From positions 30,383,986 through 30,447,985 of the forward strand of contig CAIIXF020000004.1 in NCBI GenBank assembly GCA_903813345.2: a stretch of 64,000 nt of DNA, given 5' to 3'. Made by a program: the position numbers and the translations under genes. The DNA is from Owenia fusiformis. Lineage: Eukaryota; Annelida; Polychaeta; Sabellida; Oweniidae. Shown here in pieces: positions 42,200 to 54,005 of this stretch (positions are counted from its first letter, which is position 1; every line of letters begins with the position of its first letter). Below the pieces are notes generated by a model. The model did not search any database. It was not told where the DNA came from and was given only the letters and a program-made list of their open reading frames with translations.

Positions 42200-42296
42200 T
42201 TTCATTTTAATTATAGATGTCTTTATATTTCAGAGATATCCTTCACATTTATCCAGGAATTGAACGATTTCGGCCAGAACTTCCACTTTACTAACG
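42200..42296 (-). pseudogene. Integrase C-terminal remnant, second copy
   Basis: The minus strand matches the last 25-30 codons of the integrase at 6110-7273 (the segment with KWKFWP and the end WVNVKDISEI region). A fossil fragment at the outer edge of the second copy. Confidence 0.65.
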
Positions 42297-42545
42297 CCGA
42301 GATCCCCGAAATATGTACACGCCACCACGCCGAGGGGGGAGGGAGCGTCCGTTACCCCTAGGGCCCGAGATTCCCGAAATATGTACACGCCACCACGCCG
42401 AGGGGGGAGGGGTGGGGTCCCCGTATGTGCCTCCCGAGCTCAGGGAGGCTTACAGATGTCCCTCCCCATTGGAGCCCATGTTAGGGAGGGTAATATGAAA
42501 AATCGTGTCCCTCCCCATAGGACTCCATGTTAAAGGTTCGCCAGA
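42297..42545. repeat. GC-rich boundary repeats
   Basis: Two tandem copies of a block of about 65 bp (CCGAAATATGTACACGCCAC, CACGCCGAGGGGGGAGGG) and two of GTCCCTCCCCATTGGAGCCC or its variant. Part of the block matches 4280-4325 inverted. Confidence 0.65.
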
Positions 42546-42568
42546 ACTCTTGTTTCTACAACTACTGA

Positions 42569-42672
42569 CATGTAATCGGGAGGTTGTGGGTTCGATTCCC
42601 ACCAATGTGGGGTGTCTTTTTCACATCAGCCCTTAGCATAGGATTTGATCCTATGTTTTCAGATTAACTAGT
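42569..42672 (+). repeat. tRNA-derived SINE-like fragment, copy 1
   Basis: GTGGGTTCGATTCCCACCA is a good polymerase III B box with T-arm. The following GTGGGGTGTCTTTTTCACAT, AGCATAGGAT and CCTATGTTTTCAGATTAA recur at 42973-43077. The 5' half with the A box is not evident. Confidence 0.55.
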
Positions 42673-42972
42673 TATTTCTACTTCGGGGGATGGCACATTG
42701 GAAAGACCATGTGACATCATGAATAGTATGATTAACAATCTGGAAATCATGGTTTTTGGGAGTGGTGACTTAGACAATGTCCTGAGACATCACCTGTAGT
42801 AAATACGCATATGTCATGCAATCTGTATTAATGGTGAGAGGTCTCGTTCGGGGGGCCTGGGAGACAAGGTCTAGTAGCTAAGCTTCCCCTAACCACCGTC
42901 AGTACTCATGTGTCGGGTCGTGTATATTTGGTAGATCCTAGGGTAATGACATTGGTGTGTTATTCCCTATCT

Positions 42973-43077
42973 TACACGTAATCGGTAAGTTGTGGGTTTC
43001 GATTCCCACCAGGGTGGGGTGTTTTTTACATCAGCTCCTAGCATAGGAATATCCTATGTTTTCAGATTAATTGAGTA
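42973..43077 (+). repeat. tRNA-derived SINE-like fragment, copy 2
   Basis: Direct repeat of 42569-42672 with small differences, about 400 bp away. Confidence 0.55.
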
Positions 43078-43184
43078 ATGTGTTACGTTATAACGGCAGG
43101 CCGTAGTAATGGCAGTCCATACTGGATATCCGAAACATTTTGGTAAGTTTTGATGTTCGAATCGTAATATAGACCTCAGAGCAG

Positions 43185-43297
43185 GGGAAATATAGTCGAA
43201 TACATCCCTTAGGGCTAGGCACAAAAGCTTTCGAATTCCTCACTCCCTTTGTGCCTATCCCTGTGGGATGTATTTGACGATATTACCCATACTCTTC
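43185..43297. mobile_element. Small foldback MITE
   Basis: AATATAGTCGAATACATCCC..GGGCTAGGCACAAA is mirrored by TTTGTGCCTATCCCTGTGGG..ATGTATTTGACGATATT with a short loop. Confidence 0.6.
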
Positions 43298-44929
43298 GGT
43301 CTATATTCTTTAAACAAATACTTTTTAATCATAATGACCCTAGACCAGGTTAATGATTGAAAGTTGATTGAAATCGGAATAAAAATTGAAAAAATGAAAA
43401 CAAAGTTTATTAGTCGATGTTTTGTTAACCACTTTATGATTGTGTTTCTCTTTCTCTATATTCTGGATATTTTCCTACATAGATACAATTTGGTAGGATA
43501 GTACAATCTGGATCGCACGTAGGCCCAGCATGATCATAATGTAGCACCCCAGGGGCAATGCGCTCTTTAATTACTGATAGATGTTGGTAGCGTAGCGAAT
43601 AAAATAGCACAACCTGACTCCCGGGGGCGTTACGGGTAATCCCCAGATGGCGCTCCCTCTCTGAAGCCGTCAAATGGGAAAAAGCGAACAGAATAATGAA
43701 TTAATTTGAATTACAATAAGAATATAGTTTCTTTATTAACTAAAATTACATAATTTTGTTCGAAAATAATGATAAATCATGAGGATAAGTGTCAATTAAA
43801 ACAGATCTAAGAGAATTACTGATGCGCTAATCAAATCTAAGGGGTGCAGATAAATGCGATGTCATGTTGCGACTTCTTAGCCGCTCTCAACCGCTCCTGG
43901 GGGAGAACTGGCAGCGCTGCTAGGTTGGATGATCGCTCCCAGTGCAGCTATCTTTCCTCTCGCTTGGCCGAGCGGGAGGGGTAGCGCAGAAAGGAAGCAA
44001 CACACCAATGCCAGCCATGACTTGCGGAATGAAATCAATTAACATAAATTACATCGATCATTTTTCTAAAGAATATTTGAATGCTCAAGCCAGGACCTTA
44101 CAGGTATATGAGAAGTTGAAATGAACTAATGATTTTTACATTTTGAAAATGACTTCACTTTAATTACACAAATTGGGAAGAATTAAAAGATGACTAGCTT
44201 ACCAAAACAATGATTTATCCGAATAATATCCAAATTATATCCAATTTATATGATTTAATCCATAAAATCAAGATAAAACAAAAGAATCATAAAGCGCATC
44301 TTGTCCCTGCAAAATCCCAGCAGAAGAGACAGTTGGTTTGAACTGAGCATGGAACTAAAATTTCACTGGCATGAATCTATTAGCTAAAAATAATTACATG
44401 AGAAATCAAACTGAGAAATTCTATGGGGCTGCTATTGATAGGTGTGAACTGTTAAAATATACAGGGCTTTACAATTAATGTACAAAATACAAGATAGATG
44501 TCTGAGACAGGTTCAATTAATTAATAATGAATAACATATTCCTTAATAAAATGAAATTATTACAAAGTGATTACAAATCTTATCTTTAATTGAAATAAAA
44601 GTAACGGCACAAAAATATTACATATAGTTGGGTCGTTACAATAACAATTATATCCGTTTACTGCATTTGGTATTCGTAGTTATTGGTATAACGCACATAT
44701 TAATGAAATTAAAGATAAATACGCTTTTGAAGGTCTGATAAGAACATTCATGAATACCAATTCCGAGCTATGAACTGGCAGTTTGAAAGAAATGCGGGCT
44801 GGGTTATGTGTTATTTTATTGATAGTTGTATTGAATGTCGTAGTTATAAAACTCAAATTTAGTCCTATGAGAAGTAATCAGGGTGCGCGTTCAGTACTGT
44901 ACCGTCAATTGGCGAGATATTGAACAAAG
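43298..44929. other. Stretch without recognised genes
   Basis: Short frames only. A G+C-richer patch at 43480-44000 carries two small open frames (minus at 43434-43673, plus at 43942-44124) with no recognisable motif or splice context. Confidence 0.45.
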
Positions 44930-44999
44930 ATGAATACTCTAACTTTGTTATTTTGCATCGTTGCTTTTGCAGTCATTTCGGACTTTGTCAATGGAGAGG
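44930..44999 (+). CDS. Signal-peptide exon of a candidate host gene
   Basis: ATG at 44930 opens MNTLTLLFCIVAFAVISDFV and NGE, a textbook secretory signal with a small residue near the expected cleavage site. The exon ends in codon phase 1 at a consensus donor G/GTAAGC (45000). About 40 bp upstream is a plausible 5' leader. Signal-peptide exons ending in phase 1 are typical of animal secreted proteins. Candidate further exons in the same phase lie at 47349-47408 and 50495-50604. Prediction from sequence signals only; no family recognised. Confidence 0.5.
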
Positions 45000-47348
45000 G
45001 TAAGCCCTATTTCTTACATTCAAATATTCCAATTTAGATGTCTATTGATTTATTTATCAGAGAGCTTTCGATATAGGTTGAAGCCAAACTTAAAAAACAA
45101 CATTATTTTAATTTTCTAATTGTAATCATCACCCATACTTGCTGTTACAAACTAACCGAAAAATAATGAATTATTTGTTCAAGAGGACTACATGCATACG
45201 ATAGAAATATATTAATTTAATATATTAATATTAAACTTTTAGCAAAGGAAGCTCAAGTAATATTGTAATGTGAAAGGGCTGACACAATATCCAAAACAAA
45301 TATAATCCATTTCTTCAATAAGTATTGTTATGAATTCATTTTTAAGACAAATAACTAGCGATTATGATACGATAATCTTACTCGTCAAAAAGCTCTAATA
45401 CGATCCTATCATTTCATTGTCTAATACGATCCTATCATTTCATTGTCTAATACGATCCTATCATTTCATTGTATTCATAAAAAATCATAAATAATTTGGA
45501 ATGCACAGATGGACCTGTGCTGCGGTAAGTGTTTAGCCATATATTGAGAAAGATACCAAGTTTAAATATTTCTCCAGCATCCAATCAATGATTTTCGTTT
45601 TGAATTGAGTGGCGAATGGAAGATATTCGCTAACAATACGCTTTGTATGCTTTATACGCTTTGACTGAAGAGTCGTTAGATAAATGTATTGAAGAGACTA
45701 TGGCAGATGTCATTCTTAATACTTTTCCCAATACTTATCTCTCCAAATCATTTTAAAAAGGAGAAATTATCATTGTTATTAAAATCGAATATCAAGCAAT
45801 GTTGTGCAAAAGAGGTTTTATGGAGATTGATTTTATATTAATCTTTGAAATATTTTTTTGGACGGACGTTTCTTACCCAAAATAAACAGTGGCAATATAT
45901 TTCCAGATAAACAAAAATGAACAACGCATGGATCTGAGATGCTTATTGTAATGCGTTATATCTAGGATGATAGGAAAATTGCTTTTGTTTTTGTCAGCTT
46001 TCATTTAAAATACCTTAAAAAAGCATATCATTTTGTTCAAAGCTAACAGATGGTAACCTTTTCTGTCCATAAGCTCACTTGTAATCGATTCTAAAATCAA
46101 GTTAGCATGGTTACAAAAACATTGATGTTACCATGGTAGCCATGAAAATGGGAGTAAAATAAGACAAATAAACATCCAAACCTACCATAATGGCACTAAA
46201 TCTTTCCAGACATACACATTTTTATGAACTTTGATATTTACCACTTAGATTTTCACAAGGTGTGACCCGGCAATTTTCACTATAGAATCACACATTATCG
46301 CCCAAATGGCTTTTCTTGTCAATAATAGCGTCATTGTACAATGCTTTTGGGGGCAAAGTGATATTTTTCTTAAAGAATGGAGTATTTCAAGATTGTTTGT
46401 GCAGTTTAAGGATGATCTATTGGCAAATTAGGAGTTTATGGGCACTTAACTAGCCTTGGGGTGGTTTGAATTTTGGCCAGATTCTTTTCTTGGGAATTTT
46501 CAGATTTTCACATTTTAATGACATTAATTGTGATCCATATAGCTTATACTCCAAAGAGCCAAGGAAGCCTCTTTGCACCGATAACAGCGTTTGCTTGGCA
46601 AAAATCACACGACCATGATACACAATTTTGGCTAATTTGTTGCAAATTTTGTCAAAAGCTGATTAAATTTGTCAGGGTTTCACTGGTTTTCTAACATTAC
46701 ATTTTTCAAATCAAAATCATAGACTAAGTTTGACTTATTAGATAGCCTTCTTCAAATTACACTCAATTATAGGGTCATAAGTCAAATTCAGCCATATATT
46801 TAGTTCAAATATGATAACATCGCTCAGCAAAATTGGCCTGGGCGATTCTGACATCTAAAACTGTTACAATGAATCCTTTACCAGGCAAAATTTGGCAAAG
46901 TAATTCAACGTTTGCTCATGGCAGTTTGTATGCCTTCCAATAATGACATTTTAGGCAACTTTCCGAATGTTAATGACAAAAACAATGCCTCATTATCGTC
47001 AAAACCCGTAATTTTAAAGTTGGAAATAGATAAATGCTGTTTCAGCACAATTTTATAGTTTCCTCTGCTTAGATCCTTATGGGCCATCGTCCAATTAACA
47101 TTTCACGTTACGTTACGTTGATAGCAGTTTTAGTGATTCTCATGGTGCTAATAAGGTTAATTCCACAGACAAAGGCTCTGATACAATCAAATGAGGTACA
47201 TTGAAATCTTTGAAATTAGTCCAGTTAACATTTTATACATGTCATGCATAAGTACAAGTACATGTATATGAAAATACCTAGAATTATATATATATATACA
47301 GTTCCTCACTGCATGGACTTCAAAACCAAATATTATATTTCCTTCTAG
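45000..47348. other. Putative intron of the candidate secreted-peptide gene
   Basis: AT-rich. It contains three tandem copies of a 26-bp unit (CTAATACGATCCTATCATTT plus CATTGT) at 45394-45472. A short exon-like stretch ATGGACCTGTGCTGCG between AG (45508) and GTAAGTGTTTAGCC (about 45525) resembles the end of the exon at 47349-47408. Confidence 0.4.
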
Positions 47349-47408
47349 TTTATGATTTAATTGGCGTTATAGGACCCAACAGGAAACCGGTACATGGGCC
47401 TGCAACTG
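47349..47408 (+). CDS. Candidate exon 2 of the secreted-peptide gene
   Basis: A 60-nt open stretch between acceptor TTCCTTCTAG and donor CTG/GTAAGT. It is in phase 1 at both ends, so it fits behind the signal-peptide exon without changing frame. It reads YDLIGVIGPNRKPVHGPA in that phase. A symmetrical small exon with strong sites on both sides is unlikely to be chance, but confirmation needs transcripts. Confidence 0.4.
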
Positions 47409-47567
47409 GTAAGTTTAGCCACACGTCCTTGTTGACATTAACGAAATGCATAGTGTGTATGCTCTAATTAAAAGTAACATATTCGGCACATACGTTACAG
47501 TCCGAGGCAGTGAACATGTGAGTCAATAAAGCCTTAATATTATTTGGAAAAAGAAGCCGTGGGTGTT

Positions 47568-47640
47568 CTCACGCCTGGTGATCGGAAAGGGACGTAGGGG
47601 GGGGGGAGGCTATCTTCTGTTGAAATCCAATGCCTAGCAT
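47568..47640. mobile_element. CACGCC-family terminal fragment
   Basis: CTCACGCCTGGTGATCGGAA followed by a poly-G run matches the left end of 58954-59847. The partner end is not seen. Confidence 0.5.
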
Positions 47641-48109
47641 TTCTCAGTCCCTTGTCGCATGGTTCACTACTGTTAGAGAGAACATAGAATACAAGATAGG
47701 CGTTGTAATGGTGAGGCTAGTATTTTCAAATCATAACAAAAATCTATGAAAAATTCTCAATCTGCAAACAAGTTCAATGGGTCGCATAATTAAGGTGGGA
47801 CACAAAAGACAACATATAAGCAATGGTATATAAATATATATCACACCATGAAATGAACTTTGTAAAGAAAACCTTTACAATTATGAGAAGTTTGCTCAAA
47901 TAAAAACCCTTTGTGATACGTTGTCAATTTATTCAGTGAATGAGGCGTGTAGTAAGGTGTGTAGAGGTGGGTGGTAACACTACCAGAATCAAGTCTACCA
48001 TGATATTCTAGTATATACTCTACATGATTTTCTAGGCCTAGATTCATGTTGACTTGCCAATGGATTTTGCCGGGAAAATTGTCAATTAATTGTCAATATA
48101 ACAATACAA

Positions 48110-48235
48110 TACAATACTTCCCAATGAATAACACTAGTGAATATTTTTGATATTGAAAAAAAATCGTATTGTCCCGCCCAATACGATCATGAAACTCGTA
48201 TTCACCGTCAAATCCTGCTCACGAAAATGGTATTC
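48110..48235. repeat. Dispersed repeat fragment shared with 16640-16742
   Basis: Same blocks in the same order as the first copy; here the TCGTATTGTCCCGCC block is partly doubled. Confidence 0.6.
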
Positions 48236-48749
48236 TTGAATATTCTTGATGTAACAAAAAGTGATTAATTTCTACACAATGCGAAACAATTCCTATCATT
48301 ATTATCAACTGCTTATTTGGACTGAAAACTACGTGATTTAAACATTTATTAAGCAAATGGAGTAATAACACTTACAACTACAGTATTTGTTACAAATACT
48401 AGCTTGGAGGGATTCAATATGGGTTTTATTCTGAGGGGCATTTGATATTTTCCGAGGGCCCTAAGGGAAATATCATGTGTAACGAGCTTTGGGCTTTAAT
48501 GGGATAATGCAATTTTTTTAAATCCTTTGTGTTATATTTATGAGTAAATGAAACTTGAATTAATTGCCAACCACACAATATTATCTATGCTATTTTCTTT
48601 TAGTTCGAAAAACCCAAGTTCGGCGATGTTGCGGCGATGGAGATCGCCACATGGAAAATACGGCATATGAAATATCTAGCGAGTTGATTTATGTTCTTTA
48701 TCCGATGGATACTAAATATATATGGGGATAAAGACACAAGATAGTTTTC

Positions 48750-49905
48750 GTATGCGCCACTAAAATTGTTTCCGATCCATACATAGGGGTTATGCACTGG
48801 GAGGTTTAGGATACAGGAGTCCGAATCCGAGGGATATACAATATATCTTCCCGAGGGATGCGATATCCGATCGTATCCGACGGATACTATTGAAAAAATA
48901 TTTTTAATTTGGAAAAATAAAAAAATGTGAAAATTTTTTTGAAAATTAATTTGGGAAAAATGCTGAAAAAAGTTGAAAAAATGTCAAAAATGAAAATTTC
49001 CTTCAAAAAATAGAAAAAAAAAATTTGTAAAAAGTTGTGATGACCACTTGTCTGTTTGACAAAATAGTTCCAAGGTTATGTGCTCCGTAAAAATGCAGTC
49101 ATTTTGTAAGAATTAGTTCATAGAAAATAAAATGAAAATATTAAAAAAGAAAATGAGAAAACAACGACGTTTAGGTCTTATTATTTTAGTCAATAATTGC
49201 GACCATAGGAGAAATATGATATCTTATGATTTTCTCGGCTATCATTTTTATCCACTCTTGGATATCGCCGATCTCCACTCATTCTCTGCGCTCATTCGTA
49301 GAGATGGGCGATATCCACTCATGGATAAAAATGGTATCCCACAAAAATCATAGGATATCCTCTATATATTCTACATGTTCTTTACGCATTCAAAGTGTCA
49401 GCAGCTCGTTTCAAATCCTTGTCTTTAATTTAACATGTTAAATACTGTAGATGTATAAAGTGTATTGAACATGAATAAAAGTTTGATATGTCAAAGATGG
49501 ATTCGATTGTCTCGAATTCGTTTTTTCATCTTTTGCATAATATTATCTTTAATTTCAGATTAGTTTAGCAGTAAAACAACGTGGCGTACAAGTGAACTTC
49601 ATCACAGATTAATTTACAAAGGGCATCCTGCAAATGAAATAAAATGTTTTTACATTATTGATTAGTTTGTTTTGCATATTTCATTAATTCGTCGGAATGT
49701 ATTTCAAATGTTACCTTATTAATTTCATATTATACATGTATACACGATATGTAGAGATATTTTCACGTTCATGGTGTAAGCTTAGAATATACTACTTAGA
49801 GCTCCGTGGTGTCTTAGTATTAATACCATGAAAACGTTACACTCAGATTACTCGTTATACCAAAGAAAATGACCTACTTTATGTCATGTGTACAACATAT
49901 AAGTG
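48750..49905. repeat. Dispersed repeat R1, copy 2
   Basis: Direct repeat of 1-1325 without the hAT-like insertion. Near its start (48784-48858) it carries a fragment of the GGTTATGCAC..TCCCGAGGGAT foldback family found complete at 51090-51215. Confidence 0.8.
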
Positions 49906-50494
49906 TCATATGTACAACATATAGGTGTCATGTTTCTTCTGTTCGAAGTTCAATGACGTTAGAAGTTAAAGCCATTAAATATTTTTGTTTCCAAAAAGTA
50001 TTAGTGAGACCAAGCTATTTAAAGAAATGATGTTGCAATTTCTTGTACGCTACTGGGGATTGTCCACTATGGAAAATCAGTTTCGAACATTAAACACATT
50101 TAGGTTCATATAATATATCTATATTCACTCTTTAAAAGGCTAGAAATGCATCTGTGGTTTTAAACAACACACCACAAAGCATCTAATCTTCAAATACCCT
50201 CTGTTGAATGTTATAAGAGAGAAACGTGGGGGGGGGGGAACTCAGGAACATGCCAGAAATGAACATTTTCTTTACAGGATGCTCTATAGAGCAAAAGCAG
50301 AATATCATAATGTATGGCAGAGATGGAGTTAGCATAACATGCAATTCTTCAATATTGAAGCATTTTACATCCTTTTTATGTGATTGCATTGATATAATTA
50401 TATAGTTTCAACACATTCCTGCCATGCGTACATACATGTTGGTAGTCATTTTTGTTGCTATTTTGTAAATTTGAATAAACTTTTTTATTAACAG
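49906..50494. other. Stretch without recognised features
   Basis: AT-rich; a poly-G run at about 50229. No gene seen. Confidence 0.4.
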
Positions 50495-50604
50495 GGCCAA
50501 TAATGCTTAAATCAGCCTTGATCCTGTCATTTGTAGATCATATTGTAAAGAAAAATAAAGAAACCATAAAAACTAAGGCTAGAAAGAGTTACAAATCGTT
50601 TTAG
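50495..50604 (+). CDS. Candidate terminal exon of the secreted-peptide gene
   Basis: After acceptor TTTTTTATTAACAG a frame in the same phase stays open for 35 codons to TAG at 50602-50604. It ends in a very basic tail (KKNKETIKTKARKSYKSF). This would make a secreted peptide of about 79 residues with a cationic C-terminus. The phase match supports it, but AT-rich DNA can be open by chance and no clear poly-A signal follows. Confidence 0.28.
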
Positions 50605-50689
50605 AATACATTTAGTATTCTGTCGGGTTGAATGCCATAAACATGCTAATTTAAAACTATGTGCGATAAATACAATGGATGGGCCCTCA

Positions 50690-51235
50690 ATGTTTCCCTC
50701 GGGATATACCACATATCCAAAACCTCCCATAACATAACCCTCATGTATCTCATACTTGAGTGGGTTTGGGGTAAATATCACCCGGGAATATATATCGTAT
50801 CTGAGGAGCGGGCAGGATATATTGTATATGTCCCGCTCCAGGCCAAATGCGGGCAGATATAATATATCCATCCCGCTCCCGGGAATTTTTCAAAAGTTTA
50901 AAATAGTTTAAATATCAAAATTTTTAATTTTAAAATTTTAAAATTTAATTTTTTAAGTTTAAATGTTACAATTTCATTGTATTGAACAAAAAGAATATTA
51001 CGAAAATGTTAAATATAAATATCTTGTCATTTGAAAAAGGTGGAAAAGGTTATATCTACCCTAAACCCACTCAAGTATGAGATACACCAGTTATGCACGG
51101 TCGGTTTGGATACATGGAATATCCCTTGGGATATACAATACATCTTCTTTAAGATATATTGTATATCCCTCGGGATATTCCCTGTATCCAAAACCTCCCA
51201 GTGCATAACCCCTATATATGTACTACACTCAAATA
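50690..51235. repeat. Cluster of ATATCCC foldback elements
   Basis: The segment 50730-50795 is inverted at 51052-51090 (ACCCACTCAAGTATGAGATA). A complete foldback of about 125 bp lies at 51090-51215 (TTATGCACGGTCGGTTTGGA with TCCAAAACCTCCCAGTGCAT, inner GGGATATACAATAC arms). A fragment of the family is inside R1 copy 2. Confidence 0.65.
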
Positions 51236-51684
51236 TATCTTTTTTTCTCGTTGTAACTTTATCAGAAAGGGGGGTTCTGATAACTATGCTCGATAGTCTC
51301 GATACAGATGAGAAATATTTATTATTTTAAATATGTGGAAGTCGAGAGGGTAAATGAATGGCTTTGAAGTAAGTGTGGTCGGAGAACAATATTATTAGGA
51401 CTCGTGTATTATGGACCTTGATGAACCTTAATGTAGTTTGAAACTTATCCCCCAAAGTGGACATGCCTCCGTTGCAAACACAAAATAAGCATTATGAAAT
51501 AAATAGCTTCGTCCTCAAAGTGGACATATTTTCCGATTGTACCTTATATACACATACTCTAGATATCATGTCCATATAGCAAAGTACTAAATTAGGTACT
51601 TTAAATATATTCTATTCTAGTATCTACAACTATTTTTGATGTTATGAGTATTGGCTATCAATTTTTTCAATTTTTCTTCAACAA

Positions 51685-51971
51685 ACAGGATCTTAAGAGG
51701 TTCTGGACAAATCATTTGAATCTGGACTTGTCATATTTTTTTTTCAACGAAATCACATCCAAGGGTTGAATATTTATTAGCTATTTAGAGAGCGAGTCCT
51801 GCCTAGTATTAATTTCAATAAAAAAAAGTTAAAATAGAACCCTATTTGAGAGTCAATCTAATACTTACATTACATTGATAAATTAAGGCAAATCCTGAAA
51901 TATTTTTAAAGTGCGTTTTTTAATGAAATATTATCCAGCAAGTATTTAAATGAAACGGTCTTATTTAAATA
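51685..51971 (+). mobile_element. Another element X end, cut by the assembly gap
   Basis: 287 bp starting ACAGGATCTTAAGAGG match 24635-24912 almost exactly. The sequence then stops at the gap. The rest of this copy is missing or collapsed in the assembly. Confidence 0.85.
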
Positions 51972-51994
51972 NNNNNNNNNNNNNNNNNNNNNNN
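51972..51994. other. Assembly gap (23 N)
   Basis: Unknown bases. The gap falls inside an element X end, so the real missing length may be many kilobases. Confidence 0.99.
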
Positions 51995-52800
51995 TGTGTT
52001 AAATCATATTGAATAGTTTATTTTTGATATGCACAAAGGGCAACATTTGAAGAACAAAATAAACCGCGATCCTACAACAGACAAAGTCATTGAGAATTTA
52101 ATTTTGCTGTATGGTCCCCTTTTATGTTGCCCCTACTGACCCAAATTGAATATATTAGACCAAAAAGAAAAAAATACGTTTTGTAGAATATAAGATTAAT
52201 ACCCATATCAGACTCCGGGATTATATTTCCCCACATATATTCTTTGTTGACAAAGGGGCTACATCAAGACTTTGTGTTTCATCCCCTCCCCCTTAAATCC
52301 TACTACCAACTGTCATAACAGTTAAAACAAGGAATTATCGTGGGGGTTCTAAAAATAAATTATAAAAATAAACTTTTAATCTAAATTTTAAACTTTTGTT
52401 GATCAAGTAACTTTTGACATTTTTAATCGAGGAAACATAGACTCTGTGCTAACTGTGTTAGATAAATATGACTTTTTAAATGCTTATTCCTTGAAATTCA
52501 CGGGTTAATTAGAGGAGACAATGGGGTACAGACAGACTGTAGGAAATTGTGCGAAGCAGGTCTGTTAAATCAAGGTATCTGTGCCGTTATCCGAAGAATA
52601 GTGAAATGGGAAAATGGGATACAAATTCAGAGGGTTGTCTATCTCTGTCTGTTTATTATGAAATGGCATTATTTGGTGTGATTACTTGTACTTGTATCAT
52701 TTTAAGACAATAAATGAAAAAGATTACAGTTTATAAAACATCTAAAACAATTCCTAGACTTCATGATCATGTCACGTTTGTTCAGACGATTAATTAGTTT
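51995..52800. other. Stretch without recognised features
   Basis: AT-rich; no gene, no continuation of element X seen after the gap. Confidence 0.45.
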
Positions 52801-52814
52801 ATCATTTAGTATAC

Positions 52815-54005
52815 TAGCATGACTATACTAGTACTGATCAGAGATATCACTGTCTTTTGTTTCAATGTACACTTCTCTTGTCTGATTTGAGTCAAGTGAT
52901 CCATTATTTTACTATACTAGCATGACTATACTAGTACTGATCAGAGATATCACTGTCTATTGTTTCAATGTACACTCCTCTTGTCTGATTTGAGTCAAGT
53001 GATCCATTATTTTACTATACTAGTACTGATCAGAGATATCACTGTCTATTGTTTCAATGTACACTTCTCTTGTCTGATTTGAGTCATGTGATCCATTATT
53101 TTACTATACTAGTACTGATCAGAGATATCACTGTCTATTGTTTCAATGTACACTTCTCTTGTCTGATTTGAGTCAAGTGATCCATTATTTTAGTATACTA
53201 GCATGACTATACTAGTACTGATCAGAGATATCACTGTTTATTGTTTCAATGTACACTTCTCTTGTCTGATTGGAGTCATGTGATCCATTATTTTACTCTT
53301 AGTATACTAGCATGACTATACTAGTACTGATCAGAGATATCACTGTCTTTTGTTTCAATGTACACTTCTCTTGTCTGATTTGAGTCAAGTGATCCATTAT
53401 TTTACTATACTAGCATGACTATACTAGTACTGATCAGAGATATCACTGTCTATTGTTTCAATGTACACTCCTCTTGTCTGATTTGAGTCAAGTGATCCAT
53501 TATTTTACTATACTAGTACTGATCAGAGATATCACTGTCTATTGTTTCAATGTACACTTCTCTTGTCTGATTTGAGTCATGTGATCCATTATTTTACTAT
53601 ACTAGTACTGATCAGAGATATCACTGTCTATTGTTTCAATGTACACTTCTCTTGTCTGATTTGAGTCAAGTGATCCATTATTTTAGTATACTAGCATGAC
53701 TATACTAGTACTGATCAGAGATATCACTGTTTATTGTTTCAATGTACACTTCTCTTGTCTGATTGGAGTCATGTGATCCATTATTTTACTCTTAGTATAC
53801 TAGCATGCCTATACTAGTACTGATCAGAGATATCACTGTCTATTGTTTCAATGTACACTTCTCTTGTCTGATTTGAGTCAAGTGATCCATTATTTTACTA
53901 TACTAGCATGACTATACTAGTACTGATCAGAGATATCACTGTTTATTGTTTCAATGTACACTTCTCTTGTCTGATTGGAGTCATGTGATCCATTATTTTA
54001 CTCTA
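52815..54005. repeat. Satellite with five-unit higher-order repeat
   Basis: Twelve units of about 93-105 bp, each with CTAGTACTGATCAGAGATATC, TTGTTTCAATGTACACTTCT and GTGATCCATTATTTTA. Diagnostic variants (CTTTTG, CTCCTCT, TTTATTG with GATTGGAGTCATG) recur every five units, giving a higher-order repeat of about 492 bp present twice, plus two extra units. Confidence 0.88.

Larger units (their letters stand above)
23990..42296 (-). mobile_element. Second, broken copy of the Polinton locus, with nested insertions
   Basis: Reading the minus strand from 42296 downward: the end of an integrase, a tRNA-like gene (opposite strand), the penton-like gene, the basic-protein gene, the start of the major capsid gene and a further part of it, then the satellite. 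This follows the order of the 4.3-15.3 kb locus. About 10 percent of penton residues differ from copy 1. It is clearly broken, with several losses. It is enlarged by an 11.66-kb element (24635-36297) inside the capsid gene and a LINE (36525-41238) between the capsid and basic-protein genes. Much older than the elements nested in it. Confidence 0.85.

Noticed and set aside
43434-44124. Small frames near 43.4-44.1 kb as genes
   Set aside because: Short, no recognisable domain or promoter, and composition explained by local G+C content.
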